Positions 1-7,483 of a stretch of 25,452 bases of DNA are shown piece by piece. Position 1 is the first letter of the stretch. Every line of letters begins with the position of its first letter. The notes under the pieces are model-generated. The model saw only the letters and a list, made by a program, of their open reading frames with translations. It was not told where the DNA came from and made no database searches. The stretch comes from a virus. The stretch is taken from positions 1-25,452 of IMG/VR virus record IMGVR_UViG_3300025128_004324; one strand, 5' to 3'. The position numbers and the translations under genes were made by a program.

Positions 1-1
1 T

Positions 2-232
2 TCAGTAGCAGCCGGTGGTGTTTCTATGCCACCTGATGCAGTTCATGATAAAAAGAAAAAGCTACGAACCCGTGAGGGAAAGGTAATTGATGGTAGGACA
101 AAATCATATAGAGAACACCGCAAAAAACTAGAGGCCGCACGGTTGCGTAGATTAGAAAGTAAGAAGAAAAGTACCTATGTAGAAAGTGTAGTTTCTAAAA
201 TGGAAGAGTTCTCTACAGATGAAAAGATTTAA
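2..232 (+). CDS. Unknown basic phage protein, C-terminal part
   Basis: The frame is open to the left edge, so this is the C-terminal ~76 residues of a longer protein. The Met at position 26 is probably internal because the same frame reads SVAAGGVSM before it. The sequence is very rich in Lys and Arg, with a KKKK run and a REHRKKLEAARLRRLESKKK stretch likely to be helical, then an acidic C-terminus. Its stop overlaps the start of the next gene by 14 nt, which suggests co-translation with the PAP2/fibre gene and membership of the structural block. No function is recognised. Confidence 0.65.
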   Translation, partial: SVAAGGVSMPPDAVHDKKKKLRTREGKVIDGRTKSYREHRKKLEAARLRRLESKKKSTYVESVVSKMEEFSTDEKI

Positions 233-1451
233 GAATACTGTCAGTGCGCCTAAAAAATCACAACGATCTGATGACCTTCAAGTATTACGAGAAGCAGGGT
301 TATTGGAAGAAGATAGCGTAGCGCTATCTACTCCTAGAAAAGAAGATTTGGATATTCTTCAAGCAGCAGGACTGTTAGAAGAAAAACCAAAATCACCCAA
401 AATTGTTTCCATAGTAAAAGAAGATAAGTCTGACGATATTACTAAAAAACAACTCAATGATATTGAGAAGTATGCAGATAAAATATTTCGTGCAGTAGGT
501 ATTGATGTAGAATTTACTCGACATTTTCTTGACCGTGTAAATGATTCACGAAACAAAAAACAAATCACTCCCGCTGAACTCGTTAGACTGTTCAAACAAT
601 CCTATAAAAAATACGGCAAGAAGATTTCTAAACTTGGTGCAGAAGCCCAAGCAGTAATCAATGATATGCGTACAGATATCAATATGCCTTTTGTACTGGA
701 ACCCAAAGGAAATGAATTAGAACTTATTGCTAAGACTGTAATGAGAAAGAAGGATTTTAAAACATCAAATCCTAAGTTGTCATTTGAGTCTTATACTAAG
801 GGCGATACTGTTACCACTGATGATGCTTTGGTTCTTAAAGAAGAAAGTTTGGATGATTTTAAACATCCTAAGATAGAAGATAGACCAGTAGAACATGTTG
901 AGGGAGATTGGAAGAATTTAGCAGTACCCTCACCTTCTCCTAATAGTAGTGAGGACACATTAAAAGAACTTCTACTATCACAAAAATTAGGGGTAAGTAG
1001 AACAGAGGAGCAAGAGAAGAGTGTTCTTAATCATGACAGCAGTGCTGCTTATGCTGTTAAACAGTATATGGATGCTAATAAATTATCATATGATAAAAAG
1101 GAATTTGATAAGGTTATAGAGGCTGGTCGAGGAGTTGGACGTTTTTATAAGAATATGTTCCAACGCCCCCGTCCTTGGGAACTTGCAGAAAAGTTAAATA
1201 TTAATATTCATCATATGGAGTTTCCTTCTGACAGTATGGATTCTCCAGCATATCCAAGTAATCATAGTTTACAGTCAAGGTTGGTTGCAGAGTATTATGC
1301 TCAAATGTATCCTCAACATAGGGCACAATTAATTAAAGCCGCAGAAGAAAGTGGTGTTGGTAGAGTTAGAGCTGGGTGGCATTATAATTCAGATCAAGGT
1401 TGGTTGCAGAGTATTATGCTAAAATACATCCTCAACATAGGACACAATTAA
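219..1451 (+). CDS. PAP2-motif domain protein, N-terminal part of a frame-broken fibre gene
   Basis: The N-terminal ~200 residues contain a conserved-looking block around FTRHFLDRVNDSRN and DMRTDINMPFVLEP that resembles domains in marine T4-like phage structural proteins. Residues 311-392 carry the full three-part PAP2/haloperoxidase signature: K311-x6-R318-P319, then P346-S-N-H349, then R382-x5-H388-x3-D392. These residues form the phosphohydrolase site in that superfamily; activity here is inferred. After D392 the frame enters the second copy of a 119-bp tandem duplication and ends in 18 unrelated residues. Removing one copy fuses this frame to the following one, giving a 1462-residue protein with a PAP2-like domain ahead of a repeat fibre. 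The last 18 residues should not be treated as real protein. Confidence 0.75.
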   Translation: MKRFKNTVSAPKKSQRSDDLQVLREAGLLEEDSVALSTPRKEDLDILQAAGLLEEKPKSPKIVSIVKEDKSDDITKKQLNDIEKYADKIFRAVGIDVEFTRHFLDRVNDSRNKKQITPAELVRLFKQSYKKYGKKISKLGAEAQAVINDMRTDINMPFVLEPKGNELELIAKTVMRKKDFKTSNPKLSFESYTKGDTVTTDDALVLKEESLDDFKHPKIEDRPVEHVEGDWKNLAVPSPSPNSSEDTLKELLLSQKLGVSRTEEQEKSVLNHDSSAAYAVKQYMDANKLSYDKKEFDKVIEAGRGVGRFYKNMFQRPRPWELAEKLNINIHHMEFPSDSMDSPAYPSNHSLQSRLVAEYYAQMYPQHRAQLIKAAEESGVGRVRAGWHYNSDQGWLQSIMLKYILNIGHN

Positions 1452-1512
1452 TTAAAGCCGCAGAAGAAAGTGGTGTTGGTAGAGTTAGAGCTGGGTGGCA
1501 TTATAATTCAGA
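1275..1512 (+). repeat. 119-bp imperfect tandem duplication, left edge of fibre segment
   Basis: Copy 1 is 1275-1393 and copy 2 is 1394-1512, with no spacer. I count four substitutions, near 1301-1308 and 1324 in copy 1. At protein level AQMYPQHRAQ becomes AKIHPQHRTQ. Because 119 is not a multiple of three, the duplication breaks the reading frame. The unit encodes the third PAP2 motif. Two near-identical abutting copies with strain-like substitutions look like an unmerged contig overlap, although a true duplication is possible. Confidence 0.95.
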
Positions 1513-4500
1513 CCATAAAGCAGGGGTTACTCTTGCTGAACAATTGGTCAAGATGATTAATATCAAAACCAAATCGACTGAAGAATTTACAAATATTCTT
1601 GAAAATTACCAAGAGGTTTTGGAAGACGCAAAAGAAAAGGAATTTAATTATAAGTTGGAAACTGGTTTAAAAACTTTGGAACAACGAGAAATAAAGAAAG
1701 CAGCTTCCTTTATTACAGAAGGTGCTCCACCCAAAGAACCAGAAAAATCAACCGAAGAAAAATTACAAGAACAAATCGAATCACTATCTAATCTAAAACG
1801 TGATTTACCGAATATGATGGCAACTACCGCTGGTGGTGGTTCTATCTTTTTGTATGATTTAGATGATGTAGATGAATCTACTAGACAGGACGGTTATTTC
1901 TTAAAGTATAGAGCATCAGACCAAAAATTTATTGGTGAGGCTTCTGCTGTATCCAGTGAAACCATTCAAGATGTTGTTGGGAATATGGTTACATCAAATA
2001 CCGAAACAGGTATGACGGTAACATATGAAGATGGCGATGGTACATTAGATTTTGTAATTGGTACACTTAATCAAGATACCACAGGAAACGCTGCAACTGC
2101 GACAACTCTTGCTACTGCTAGAACAATTGGTGGTACAAGTTTTGATGGTTCTGCTAATATTGCAGTAGCACTTTCTGCTACAACAACAGCACTTGCAAAT
2201 GCAAGAACTATTGGTGGTGTATCTTTTGACGGTACTGCTAATATTAATTTGCCAGGCGTAAATACTTCTGGTAATCAAGACACTAGTGGGACTGCTTCAA
2301 AGGCTACAGTTTCAGACAGTACTGCAAATACAAACTTCCCTGTTGTTTTCCATGATGAATCAAATGGACTGTTAGATGACACAGGTGCATTACGATATAA
2401 CCCAAGTACAGGTGAACTACTTGTACCAAATCTTACTGTAGCAGGCACAACCACACAAGTTGATACTGTTACCATGAACGCACAGAACGCAGTTATTTTT
2501 GAGGGCGCAACTGCTGATGCACATGAAACAACATTAACTGTTACAGACCCAACTACTGACCGTACTATTACGTTGCCCAATGCAACAGGTACAGTTGCAT
2601 TAACTTCTAGTGATATCACAGGTAATGCTGCAACTGCCACAGCACTTGCAACGGCCAGAACTATAGGTGGAACCTCCTTTGATGGTACAGCAAATATTGC
2701 TGTTGCTCTATCTGCTACCGCTACTGCACTTGCTACGGGTAGAACTATCGGAATGACAGGTGATGTTGTTTGGACTTCTGCTTCCTTTGATGGTACTGGA
2801 AATGTCACTGGTTCTGCCACAATTCAAGCAAATTCCGTAGACGGTACTATGATTGCAGTTGGTTCTGATGCCTCAGGTGACATACTGTATTATGATGGTA
2901 CTAATTATGTGCGTCTTGGTAAGGGTGACGATGACCAAGTATTAACTCTCTCTTCTGGTGTTCCTTCTTGGGCCGCAGCTGGTGGTACTTCTGATGAATC
3001 CATTCAAGATGTTGTCGGTGCAATGTTTAGTTCTAATACTGAAACTGGTATTACTGCGACATATCAAGATGGTGACGGTACAATAGATTTGGTTGTAGGA
3101 ACTCTTAATCAGGATACTACTGGACTTGCTGCAACTGCTACTGCACTTGCTACTGCTAGAACAATAGGTGGAACTTCATTCGATGGTACTGCGAACATTG
3201 CTGTCGCCCTTGCGGCAACCGCAACTGCTCTTGCTAGTGCAAGAACTATTCATGGTGTTAGTTTTGATGGGACTGCAAATATAGATTTAACTGAAGTCGT
3301 ACAAGATACAGTTGGTGCTATGTTTAGCTCCAATACTGAAACTGGTATTACTGTATCGTATGAAGATGGTGATGGAACCATAGACCTTGTAGTTGGTACA
3401 TTAAACCAAGATACTACTGGAACTGCTGCAATTGCAACAACAGTTACTATAACTGACAATGAATCCACAAATGAAAACAATGCTCTTATCTTTACAGCTG
3501 GTGGGGATGTTGATGGTGGTAATCTTGGATTAGAATCAGATGGTACATTAACATACAATCCTAGTACTGGTAAAATAACCGCTACTGGATTTATAGGTGC
3601 ATTAACAGGTGATGTTACAGGCGATGTAACAGGTAATGTGAGTGGCACGGCCGCAACAGTTACAACTGCAGCTCAATCTAATATAACCTCATTGGGTACA
3701 CTGACTACTCTTACAGTTGATAATATTATTATCAATGGAACGAATATAGGACATACTTCTGATACAGATGCAATTGCAATTGCCTCTGATGGTAAGGTTA
3801 CATTTACACAAGAAATTATTGCAACATCATTAGATATTTCTGGCGATGTAGATGTTGATGGTACATTAGAAACAGATGCATTAACAATTGGTGGCACTAC
3901 ACTTGCAGAAACTATTGCTGATACAGTTGGTGCAATGGTTGGTAGTAATACTGAAACGGGTATTACAGTAACTTATCAAGATGGCGATAACACGTTAGAC
4001 TTTGCTGTTGGAACTCTAAACCAAGATACTACAGGAAGTGCTGCAACTTTAACAACTGCAAGAAGTATCGCAATGTCAGGTGATGTTGTGTGGAGTGTAT
4101 CATTTGATGGTAGTGGTAATGTAACTGCTGCTGGAACCATACAAAGTGGCGCAGTAGAAACGGGAATGATTGCTGCTGACGCAATAACTGCTGCAAAGAT
4201 TGCTGATGATGTTATAAATAGTGAACATATCGTAGCTGATTCAATTGATGCAGAACACTATGCTGCTGGAAGTGTTGATACAACAGCACTTGCCGTTAAT
4301 GCGGTAACTGTGAGTAAGATTAATGGTGATGCGGTAACAGGTGCAAAGATTGCTGATGATTCTATTGACAGTGAACATTATGTAGATGGTTCGATTGATA
4401 CTGCTCACATTGCTGATTCTCAAATAACTTCTGCTAAAATTGCAGATGGAACTATTGTTGCTGGAGACATTGCCGATCAGGCTATAAATTCTAATAAAAT

Positions 4501-4726
4501 TCTTGATGGAGCTATTGTGTCAGGCGATTTAGCTGACAATGCTGTAACAACTCTGAAGATAAATAATGATGCAGTAACAGGTGCAAAGATTGCTGACGAT
4601 ACAGTTGCAGAAGCAAATATGGCAGATGATGCAATTGGTTCTGCTCAACTTAAAACATTATCCACATTATTAATTAAAAATTCTGGTGGAACTACATTAA
4701 AAACTGTACATGGAGCAGGAGCATGA
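1400..4726 (+). CDS. Repeat-rich phage tail fibre or adhesin, C-terminal part
   Basis: This 1108-residue frame opens inside duplication copy 2, with TTG as the first possible start, so it is best seen as the continuation of the gene beginning at 219. It first repeats the end of the PAP2 motif and then has a charged, probably coiled-coil segment. Next comes a DLDDVDESTRQDGYFLKY-type block found in marine T4-like fibre proteins. The bulk consists of degenerate repeats: ARTIGGTSFDGTANI units, and four SNTETGITVTYEDGDGT...GTLNQDTTG blocks near 1971-2085, 3001-3125, 3301-3420 and 3911-4033. The last ~190 residues repeat AKIADDSIDSEHY-like motifs. Such low-complexity beta-type repeats suit a trimeric virion fibre that recognises the host surface. 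The stop overlaps the first copy of the next gene's start. Confidence 0.8.
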   Translation: MVAEYYAKIHPQHRTQLIKAAEESGVGRVRAGWHYNSDHKAGVTLAEQLVKMINIKTKSTEEFTNILENYQEVLEDAKEKEFNYKLETGLKTLEQREIKKAASFITEGAPPKEPEKSTEEKLQEQIESLSNLKRDLPNMMATTAGGGSIFLYDLDDVDESTRQDGYFLKYRASDQKFIGEASAVSSETIQDVVGNMVTSNTETGMTVTYEDGDGTLDFVIGTLNQDTTGNAATATTLATARTIGGTSFDGSANIAVALSATTTALANARTIGGVSFDGTANINLPGVNTSGNQDTSGTASKATVSDSTANTNFPVVFHDESNGLLDDTGALRYNPSTGELLVPNLTVAGTTTQVDTVTMNAQNAVIFEGATADAHETTLTVTDPTTDRTITLPNATGTVALTSSDITGNAATATALATARTIGGTSFDGTANIAVALSATATALATGRTIGMTGDVVWTSASFDGTGNVTGSATIQANSVDGTMIAVGSDASGDILYYDGTNYVRLGKGDDDQVLTLSSGVPSWAAAGGTSDESIQDVVGAMFSSNTETGITATYQDGDGTIDLVVGTLNQDTTGLAATATALATARTIGGTSFDGTANIAVALAATATALASARTIHGVSFDGTANIDLTEVVQDTVGAMFSSNTETGITVSYEDGDGTIDLVVGTLNQDTTGTAAIATTVTITDNESTNENNALIFTAGGDVDGGNLGLESDGTLTYNPSTGKITATGFIGALTGDVTGDVTGNVSGTAATVTTAAQSNITSLGTLTTLTVDNIIINGTNIGHTSDTDAIAIASDGKVTFTQEIIATSLDISGDVDVDGTLETDALTIGGTTLAETIADTVGAMVGSNTETGITVTYQDGDNTLDFAVGTLNQDTTGSAATLTTARSIAMSGDVVWSVSFDGSGNVTAAGTIQSGAVETGMIAADAITAAKIADDVINSEHIVADSIDAEHYAAGSVDTTALAVNAVTVSKINGDAVTGAKIADDSIDSEHYVDGSIDTAHIADSQITSAKIADGTIVAGDIADQAINSNKILDGAIVSGDLADNAVTTLKINNDAVTGAKIADDTVAEANMADDAIGSAQLKTLSTLLIKNSGGTTLKTVHGAGA

Positions 4727-4889
4727 TGAAGATATACATATTAGTAGTTGTTATGGGTCTTGTTGGCCCAACTTAAAACATTATCCACATTATTAATTAA
4801 AAATTCTGGAGGAACTACATTAAAAACTGTACATGGAGCAGGAGCATGATGAAGATATACATATTAGTAGTTGTTATGGGTCTTGTTGG
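4643..4889 (+). repeat. 123-bp imperfect tandem duplication, right edge of fibre segment
   Basis: Copy 1 is about 4643-4765 and copy 2 about 4766-4889. They abut directly and differ at 4645/4768 (T/C) and at one T/A in the ggtgga/ggagga stretch. The unit holds the last codons of the fibre gene and the first codons of the spanin-like gene. Only copy 2 leads into an intact downstream gene. With the 119-bp duplication it brackets exactly the fibre segment, which suggests scaffolded contigs whose overlaps were not collapsed. Confidence 0.95.
4726..4776 (+). pseudogene. Broken duplicate start of the i-spanin-like gene
   Basis: This 16-codon frame starts with the same residues as the intact gene at 4849 (MKIYILVVVMGLVG) and then ends at a stop created by the junction of the 123-bp duplication. 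It has no independent coding value and is probably an assembly by-product. Confidence 0.85.
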
Positions 4890-5250
4890 TGGTGTTGTGT
4901 ATGGTGGATACTATTATTACAAAGACACACAAGAACGCATTGGTATTCTTACAGAGAACAATGCAAAGATGGTGGTTGCTAAACAAGCACAAGATAATAC
5001 CATCAATACATTGATTGCAGATAGGGATAAATTTCAATCTTTGAATAATGAATTGCAAACTAAATTAGATGATGCACATGTGTATAGAGATACACTTATA
5101 GATAAATTACGCAAACATGACTTGGCAAAATTATCTTTACAAAAGCCAGGATTAGTGGAGACTAGAATAAACAATGGAACGAAAAGGTTATTTAGAGAAT
5201 TGGAAGAACTTAGCGGTTCTAAGCCTGATCCCGTTACTGTTACTAAGTAG
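4849..5250 (+). CDS. Probable i-spanin (Rz-like) inner-membrane protein
   Basis: The protein has an uncleaved N-terminal hydrophobic segment (residues ~3-20), then a long polar helical region with coiled-coil character (~25-95). This is the usual Rz/i-spanin layout: an inner-membrane anchor with a periplasmic coiled coil. Such proteins pair with an outer-membrane lipoprotein to disrupt the outer membrane at lysis. I chose the second of two adjacent ATGs because the CAGGAG at 4839-4844 is too close to 4846. The lipoprotein gene begins inside its 3' end, in another frame, with a 77-nt overlap, as in classical Rz/Rz1 pairs. There is no sequence-level proof of function, but size, topology and the partner all agree. 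Confidence 0.6.
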   Translation: MKIYILVVVMGLVGGVVYGGYYYYKDTQERIGILTENNAKMVVAKQAQDNTINTLIADRDKFQSLNNELQTKLDDAHVYRDTLIDKLRKHDLAKLSLQKPGLVETRINNGTKRLFRELEELSGSKPDPVTVTK

Positions 5251-5578
5251 CGGTTGTAGTCAGTTTAGAAAAGTACTTCCAGTTGAAGTAAAAACAGTTG
5301 AGGTTGAAAGGAAGATTCCTGTACAGAATCGGCCCAAACCCGTAAGCTTAAATGATATTTATTTTTATGTGGTTACAGAACAAAACTTTGAAGAATTCAA
5401 ATCCAAGTTTGTAAAAGAGAATGGTGATTTGGTGGGATATGTATTAAGTGTACGAGACTATGAAACTCTTGCATTAAATATGGCTGAACTTAGGCGGTTT
5501 CTACAACAACAAAAAGAAGTTATAATTTACTATGAAAAAGCAGTAACACCTACGCCAGTAGAGACAGGGAAGGAATAA
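5174..5578 (+). CDS. Probable o-spanin (Rz1-like) outer-membrane lipoprotein
   Basis: The N-terminus has a basic segment, a hydrophobic core and a lipobox ending LLLLSSGC, which predicts lipoprotein processing at that Cys (about residue 28) and outer-membrane anchoring. The mature part is ~106 residues, longer than lambda Rz1, with a V-E-V-K-T-V-E-V-E-R stretch followed by a mixed region. The gene starts 77 nt inside the preceding coiled-coil membrane gene, the arrangement typical of an embedded or overlapping o-spanin. The lipoprotein call is strong. The spanin role is inferred from the pairing and from the phage context. Confidence 0.6.
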   Translation: MERKGYLENWKNLAVLSLIPLLLLSSGCSQFRKVLPVEVKTVEVERKIPVQNRPKPVSLNDIYFYVVTEQNFEEFKSKFVKENGDLVGYVLSVRDYETLALNMAELRRFLQQQKEVIIYYEKAVTPTPVETGKE

Positions 5579-5584
5579 AAGTAA

Positions 5585-6043
5585 ATGGGAGAATTTAATA
5601 ATAAAATTAGTGCGGAGTTTACTCCACCTAAAACATGGGTATTGGAAAAATCATTATCATTTATTACGGAAGATTTAACAGAATCAGAAATTAATTGTTT
5701 GAAAGAAGTTGGTGCGAATATCGCAGATACAGGTAGGATTACTTGTAGGAAAGGTATGGTAACAGACCTTGCTTCTGTTCCAAGGATTGTGTGGAATGTT
5801 ATTGCCCCTTGGGATGTAGCACGTGCCGCAGTTATTCATGACCATTTATATGCAGTATTACGAAAGTATTATCATTCGGGTGGAATGAGTAAAGAGACAT
5901 GGAAACGTGGAAGAGAATTATCAGACAAAGTTTTTCTATTGGGTATGCAAGCAGCAGAACCTAAAGTTTCCAGTTTTAAAATGTATTCTGCTTATTATTC
6001 AGTTCGTATGTTCGGGCGCTGGCCCGCAAGTGCAAAGGCATAA
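5585..6043 (+). CDS. DUF1353 family phage protein
   Basis: The middle contains TDLASVPRIVWNVIAPW followed by ARAAVIHDHLY, the hallmark motifs of the DUF1353 family common in phages and prophages. The conserved Asp and His residues suggest a metal or hydrolase-type site, but no activity is established in my knowledge. It lies 6 nt after the lipoprotein gene, next to the lysis-like pair, with an AAGGA-type ribosome site in the end of that gene. The length (152 residues) is normal for the family. A peptidoglycan or virion role has been guessed from neighbourhoods only. Confidence 0.8.
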   Translation: MGEFNNKISAEFTPPKTWVLEKSLSFITEDLTESEINCLKEVGANIADTGRITCRKGMVTDLASVPRIVWNVIAPWDVARAAVIHDHLYAVLRKYYHSGGMSKETWKRGRELSDKVFLLGMQAAEPKVSSFKMYSAYYSVRMFGRWPASAKA

Positions 6044-6045
6044 AT

Positions 6046-6192
6046 ATGGCTAAAGGAACTATTAATCTTTATAATCAAAAACCACCTAAAAAATCAAGTC
6101 AGGGTGGAAATCATAGTATGATAAAAACATCCTCTATGAGTAAAGCAAGAAGGCGTTCGTATAAGAAATACAGAGGACAAGGAAAACGATAG
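6046..6192 (+). CDS. Small basic phage protein (48 aa)
   Basis: The product begins MAKGTINLYNQKPPKKSS and ends RRRSYKKYRGQGKR. It is strongly basic and rich in Lys, Arg, Gly and Ser, with no membrane segment. Similar short basic proteins occur in marine T4-like phages. It starts 2 nt after the DUF1353 stop, and its stop overlaps the AGGAG ribosome site of the next small gene. Nucleic-acid binding is plausible from composition but not shown. Confidence 0.6.
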   Translation: MAKGTINLYNQKPPKKSSQGGNHSMIKTSSMSKARRRSYKKYRGQGKR

Positions 6193-6201
6193 GAGAGTAT
6201 C

Positions 6202-6315
6202 ATGGTCGGTATCGACTGTAATAACGAAGAATGTCAAAATCCACTTTGTACTTGTGACCCCTGTGATTGTACAGAAGAAGACCCATGCCATTGTTGCATT
6301 AGTCCACCAGAGTAA
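6202..6315 (+). CDS. Cysteine-rich acidic mini-protein (37 aa)
   Basis: Nine of 37 residues are Cys (positions 6, 11, 16, 18, 21, 23, 29, 31 and 32), mostly in CxC, CxxC and CC spacings, on an acidic background. A clear AGGAG ribosome site sits at 6191-6195, just before the ATG, supporting translation. The pattern suggests metal binding, metallothionein- or zinc-knot-like, but no known family is assigned. It lies between two other small genes of the structural/envelope block with 9-nt and 2-nt gaps. Confidence 0.6.
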   Translation: MVGIDCNNEECQNPLCTCDPCDCTEEDPCHCCISPPE

Positions 6316-6317
6316 AT

Positions 6318-6590
6318 ATGTGGTTTTTTATAATTTCTAGTATAGCAGGGAGCATCCTTGGAAGTGCTGCAGATAGTTGGTTTGCTGATACTCGCATGGG
6401 CCGTTGGTTTTATAGGAAAACCGATGAACTAGCCACTTGGGCTACAAAGAAACTAAATATTAAGATACTAAAAGATGAGGATAACTGGAAAACTAAATAT
6501 CCCAATGTTTCTAATAAAATGGATGAATTAGAAGCACGAATAAAAGAAATGGAAGATCGTTATCTAAGAAATTTAGATGATGGTAAATAG
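6318..6590 (+). CDS. Membrane-anchored phage protein with C-terminal coiled coil
   Basis: The product is 90 residues. It starts with a hydrophobic Gly/Ser-rich segment (MWFFIISSIAGSILGSAAD), continues with an aromatic stretch around WFADTRMGRWFYRK, and ends with a charged helical part (MDELEARIKEMEDRYLRN). The N-terminus could be a membrane anchor or a weak signal. No family is recognised. The start follows the previous stop by 2 nt with only a weak ribosome site. Confidence 0.65.
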   Translation: MWFFIISSIAGSILGSAADSWFADTRMGRWFYRKTDELATWATKKLNIKILKDEDNWKTKYPNVSNKMDELEARIKEMEDRYLRNLDDGK

Positions 6591-6599
6591 GAGATAAAA

Positions 6600-6899
6600 A
6601 TGGCTGTTAAACGTACTGTTACTAAAACAAGACCAAATACTGGTGTTAACTTTGAAACATTAGATTCTAGTACAAGTAATTACATTACAACTAATTATAT
6701 TAATACTAGTAAACAAACAGCCTTTAATAAATCGCTGTCAGGAGATCAATTAACTTTGACAGTTGAAAGGACTTTTGCTAATGCAACAGCAAAAGATGAA
6801 TTTGAAGCGGACTCTACACTTAGAACAAGTAGAAAATCTAAAAGAGATACAATGACTGGCAATGGAATTTCGGTTTCTAAGTCAATTACCGAAGTCTAA
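6600..6899 (+). CDS. Unknown 99-aa soluble phage protein
   Basis: The product is rich in Thr, Ser, Asn and Lys with no hydrophobic segment or signal peptide, and is probably beta-rich. An AGGAG site at 6590-6594 supports the start. It lies between a membrane protein and an exported barrel-like protein. The ending (KSITEV) is encoded by the first of two matching ~23-bp leader-like repeats. No function is recognised; a small virion or decoration role would be a guess. Confidence 0.6.
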   Translation: MAVKRTVTKTRPNTGVNFETLDSSTSNYITTNYINTSKQTAFNKSLSGDQLTLTVERTFANATAKDEFEADSTLRTSRKSKRDTMTGNGISVSKSITEV

Positions 6900-7314
6900 A
6901 AAAGGAGAACTATATGACTAAAACAATCATCGCTTTTGCGGTAGCGATAGGTCTGTCCACTAGTGTACTAGCGGCAGAGAAAAAAGTACCGCCTGTTAAT
7001 CCAGTAAGTGGGATTGATCTTGCAATTGTTTCTGATACAGAATACAATATTGATGCAGAAACAACTAACACCGAATTTGGTGTGACTGCTGGAACTAACG
7101 GGTTTACATTGTCACTACTGCCAAATTATGATTGGGACAATAAAGAAGTAGATAATATTCAATTCGGACTAAGTTATGATTTGGATATTAGTGATTCTTT
7201 AACTGTAATGCCTTACGGTGAATATAATGTCGATAATGATTTTGAAGAAAAAAATAAAATTATCGGTCTTAAAACAAAATATAAGTTTTAATTTACCGAA
7301 GACAAAAAGGAGAA
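6886..7314 (+). repeat. Pair of ~23-bp direct repeats flanking the barrel-like gene
   Basis: The copy at 6886-6909 and the copy at 7293-7314 both read TTACCGAAG, then 2-3 variable bases, then an A-run and GGAGAA. Each copy provides the ribosome site of the gene that follows it. The repeats flank the gene at 6914-7291, as would be left by insertion or exchange of one gene cassette through short homology. Chance similarity around ribosome sites is possible. Confidence 0.4.
6914..7291 (+). CDS. Exported small outer-membrane-barrel-like protein
   Basis: A clear signal peptide (MTKTIIAFAVAIGLSTSVLA, cleavage before AEKK) precedes ~105 mature residues. The mature part shows alternating beta-type stretches such as TEFGVTAGTNGFTLSLLPNY and LTVMPYGEYNV, and ends in KTKYKF. 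A terminal Phe after an alternating strand is the usual outer-membrane-barrel insertion signal. About six strands would fit, which is small for a closed barrel, so it could be a truncated barrel or an oligomeric strand donor. The phage might use it to alter the infected cell surface, for example against superinfection; that is inference. A strong AAAGGAG site precedes the ATG. Confidence 0.6.
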   Translation: MTKTIIAFAVAIGLSTSVLAAEKKVPPVNPVSGIDLAIVSDTEYNIDAETTNTEFGVTAGTNGFTLSLLPNYDWDNKEVDNIQFGLSYDLDISDSLTVMPYGEYNVDNDFEEKNKIIGLKTKYKF

Positions 7315-7319
7315 ATTAA

Positions 7320-7481
7320 ATGGGATGGATTAAAGATAGACTTTGTGAACGTACATCATGGGACGGCGGAGCAATGATTGCCGTTGGATTGGTTGTACTA
7401 TTTTTGGGGCCATTTGCAAAGTACGCCGCTATGGGTGCAATTGCATGGGGCGTAATTACACTTTTGAAATCTGAAGACTAA
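7320..7481 (+). CDS. Small two-segment membrane protein (53 aa)
   Basis: After a polar N-terminus (MGWIKDRLCERTSWDGG) come one long or two short hydrophobic segments, about residues 19-33 and 35-49, ending KSED. An AAGGAG at 7307-7312 gives a good start context. Size and topology are compatible with a holin or other small phage membrane protein. Nothing in the sequence proves lysis timing. Confidence 0.6.
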   Translation: MGWIKDRLCERTSWDGGAMIAVGLVVLFLGPFAKYAAMGAIAWGVITLLKSED

Positions 7482-7483
7482 TC

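Noticed and set aside
2275-2820. Long reverse-strand open frames opposite the fibre gene, including this one and 3250-3648
   Set aside because: They mirror the Thr/Ala/Val-rich fibre repeats, have no ribosome site or recognisable motifs, and lie fully inside a convincing + strand gene.
1971-4640. Regularly repeated blocks that could suggest a CRISPR-like or satellite array
   Set aside because: The repeats stay in one coding frame, vary by codon-level changes, and match fibre protein repeats; there is no repeat-spacer pattern.
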